Assembly (NCBI GenBank): GCA_910587495.1
Contig: CAJUMT010000207.1
Span: 1-5,309 of the forward strand
Length of the DNA: 5,309 bases
Source: an uncultured Lachnospiraceae bacterium
Lineage (GTDB): Bacteria > Bacillota_A > Clostridia > Lachnospirales > Lachnospiraceae
Direction of reading: 5' to 3'
The notes beneath the pieces were generated by a model, which did no database searches, was not told the DNA's origin, and was given only the letters and a program-made list of their open reading frames with translations. Below are positions 5,007 through 5,309 of the stretch, piece after piece (the first letter of the stretch is position 1; each line of letters begins with the position of its first letter). A program made the translations under genes and the position numbers.

Positions 5007-5309
5007 ATGCAGTATTATCAATACGATAAATACCCAATCGAGTTTGTGCTGTCAGAAAATATAGATAAACATTTTGATTTTCATAACCATGCAAGTCATT
5101 ATGTCATATCAGTAGTTCTGCAGGGAACGGCTGTCCTTTGTCTGGATGACAGGGAAGCGGTGTGCCGCAAGGGAGATGTGTTCATCATTCCTCCTTATGC
5201 AATACATTCTGTGCGTCAGGGAAAATATGCGCGTCTGCTATCCATGTGTATAGGTACTGCTTTTATAAAGGAGACGAATATAGAAACAGCAGAGGAATTT
5301 TTCCGGAAA
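5007..5309 (+). CDS. AraC-family transcriptional regulator, N-terminal part (runs off the window)
   Basis: The frame is open from ATG 5007 to the window end (101 codons). GGGAG at 4992-4996 lies ten bases upstream. The visible part is the cupin-like sensor domain of AraC regulators: FDFHNHASHYVISVVLQG (residues 23-40; His26, His28 and Gly40 fit the first cupin motif) and KGDVFIIPPYAIHSV (55-69; Gly56, Asp57, Pro62 and His67 fit the second). The DNA-binding helix-turn-helix pair expected at the C-terminus lies beyond the window. An ATG at 4987 opens a different, short frame and was not used. The 87 bp before the gene contain no strong terminator, so read-through from the preceding gene is possible. 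The ligand and target are unknown. Confidence 0.85.
   Translation, partial: MQYYQYDKYPIEFVLSENIDKHFDFHNHASHYVISVVLQGTAVLCLDDREAVCRKGDVFIIPPYAIHSVRQGKYARLLSMCIGTAFIKETNIETAEEFFRK

Noticed and set aside
1..5309. CRISPR array, tRNA, rRNA or known riboswitch
   Set aside because: No regularly spaced direct repeats, no cloverleaf-type sequences and no conserved riboswitch cores were seen on either strand.

Overview
The window looks like a piece of a Clostridia chromosome, most likely Lachnospiraceae. This rests on purine-rich Shine-Dalgarno sites (AAGGAGG, GGGAGG, GGAGG), moderate G+C, an AgrC-type GHKL histidine kinase, a FlxA-like coiled-coil protein and an AraC-type regulator. No database search was possible, so the taxonomic placement is inference. 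Every recognisable gene is on the plus strand.

Layout. (1) 2-97: C-terminal tail of an upstream gene, probably a LytTR response regulator, whose stop codon abuts the next start. (2) 98-1498: intact membrane histidine kinase with a C-terminal GHKL ATPase, followed at once by a strong hairpin terminator. (3) 1702-2254: gene for a small hypothetical protein. Its good ribosome site and start lie in a different frame from the body of the ORF, which suggests a single-base frameshift. (4) 2341-3075: intact FlxA-like coiled-coil protein. (5) 3148-3330: an open stretch without a start codon, probably a gene remnant. (6) 3331-3839: about 500 bp without a gene but rich in symmetry: a minus-strand terminator-like hairpin, a 193-bp segment bounded by 21-bp inverted repeats, and a perfect 13-bp stem. 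It looks like the remains of a small mobile element. (7) 3840-4361: a second hypothetical gene broken by at least one and probably two frameshifts. (8) 4380-4919: intact hypothetical protein with its own ribosome site. (9) 5007-end: start of an AraC-family regulator (cupin sensor part only).

How it may fit together. The response regulator and kinase form one translationally close two-component unit that ends at the terminator. Downstream lies an accessory cluster of small soluble proteins. Three of them begin with a very similar motif, M-x-[IV]-N-[GH]-[IL], although their bodies are unrelated. Such N-termini recall flagellar and FlxA-type proteins, so a common export or targeting signal is possible but unproven. 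Two of the cluster's genes are frameshifted, another is only a remnant, and a possible mobile-element scar sits between them, so the cluster seems to be decaying or phase-variable in this strain. Two members, the FlxA-like protein and the 179-residue protein, remain intact. None of the cluster proteins has a function I can assign with confidence.
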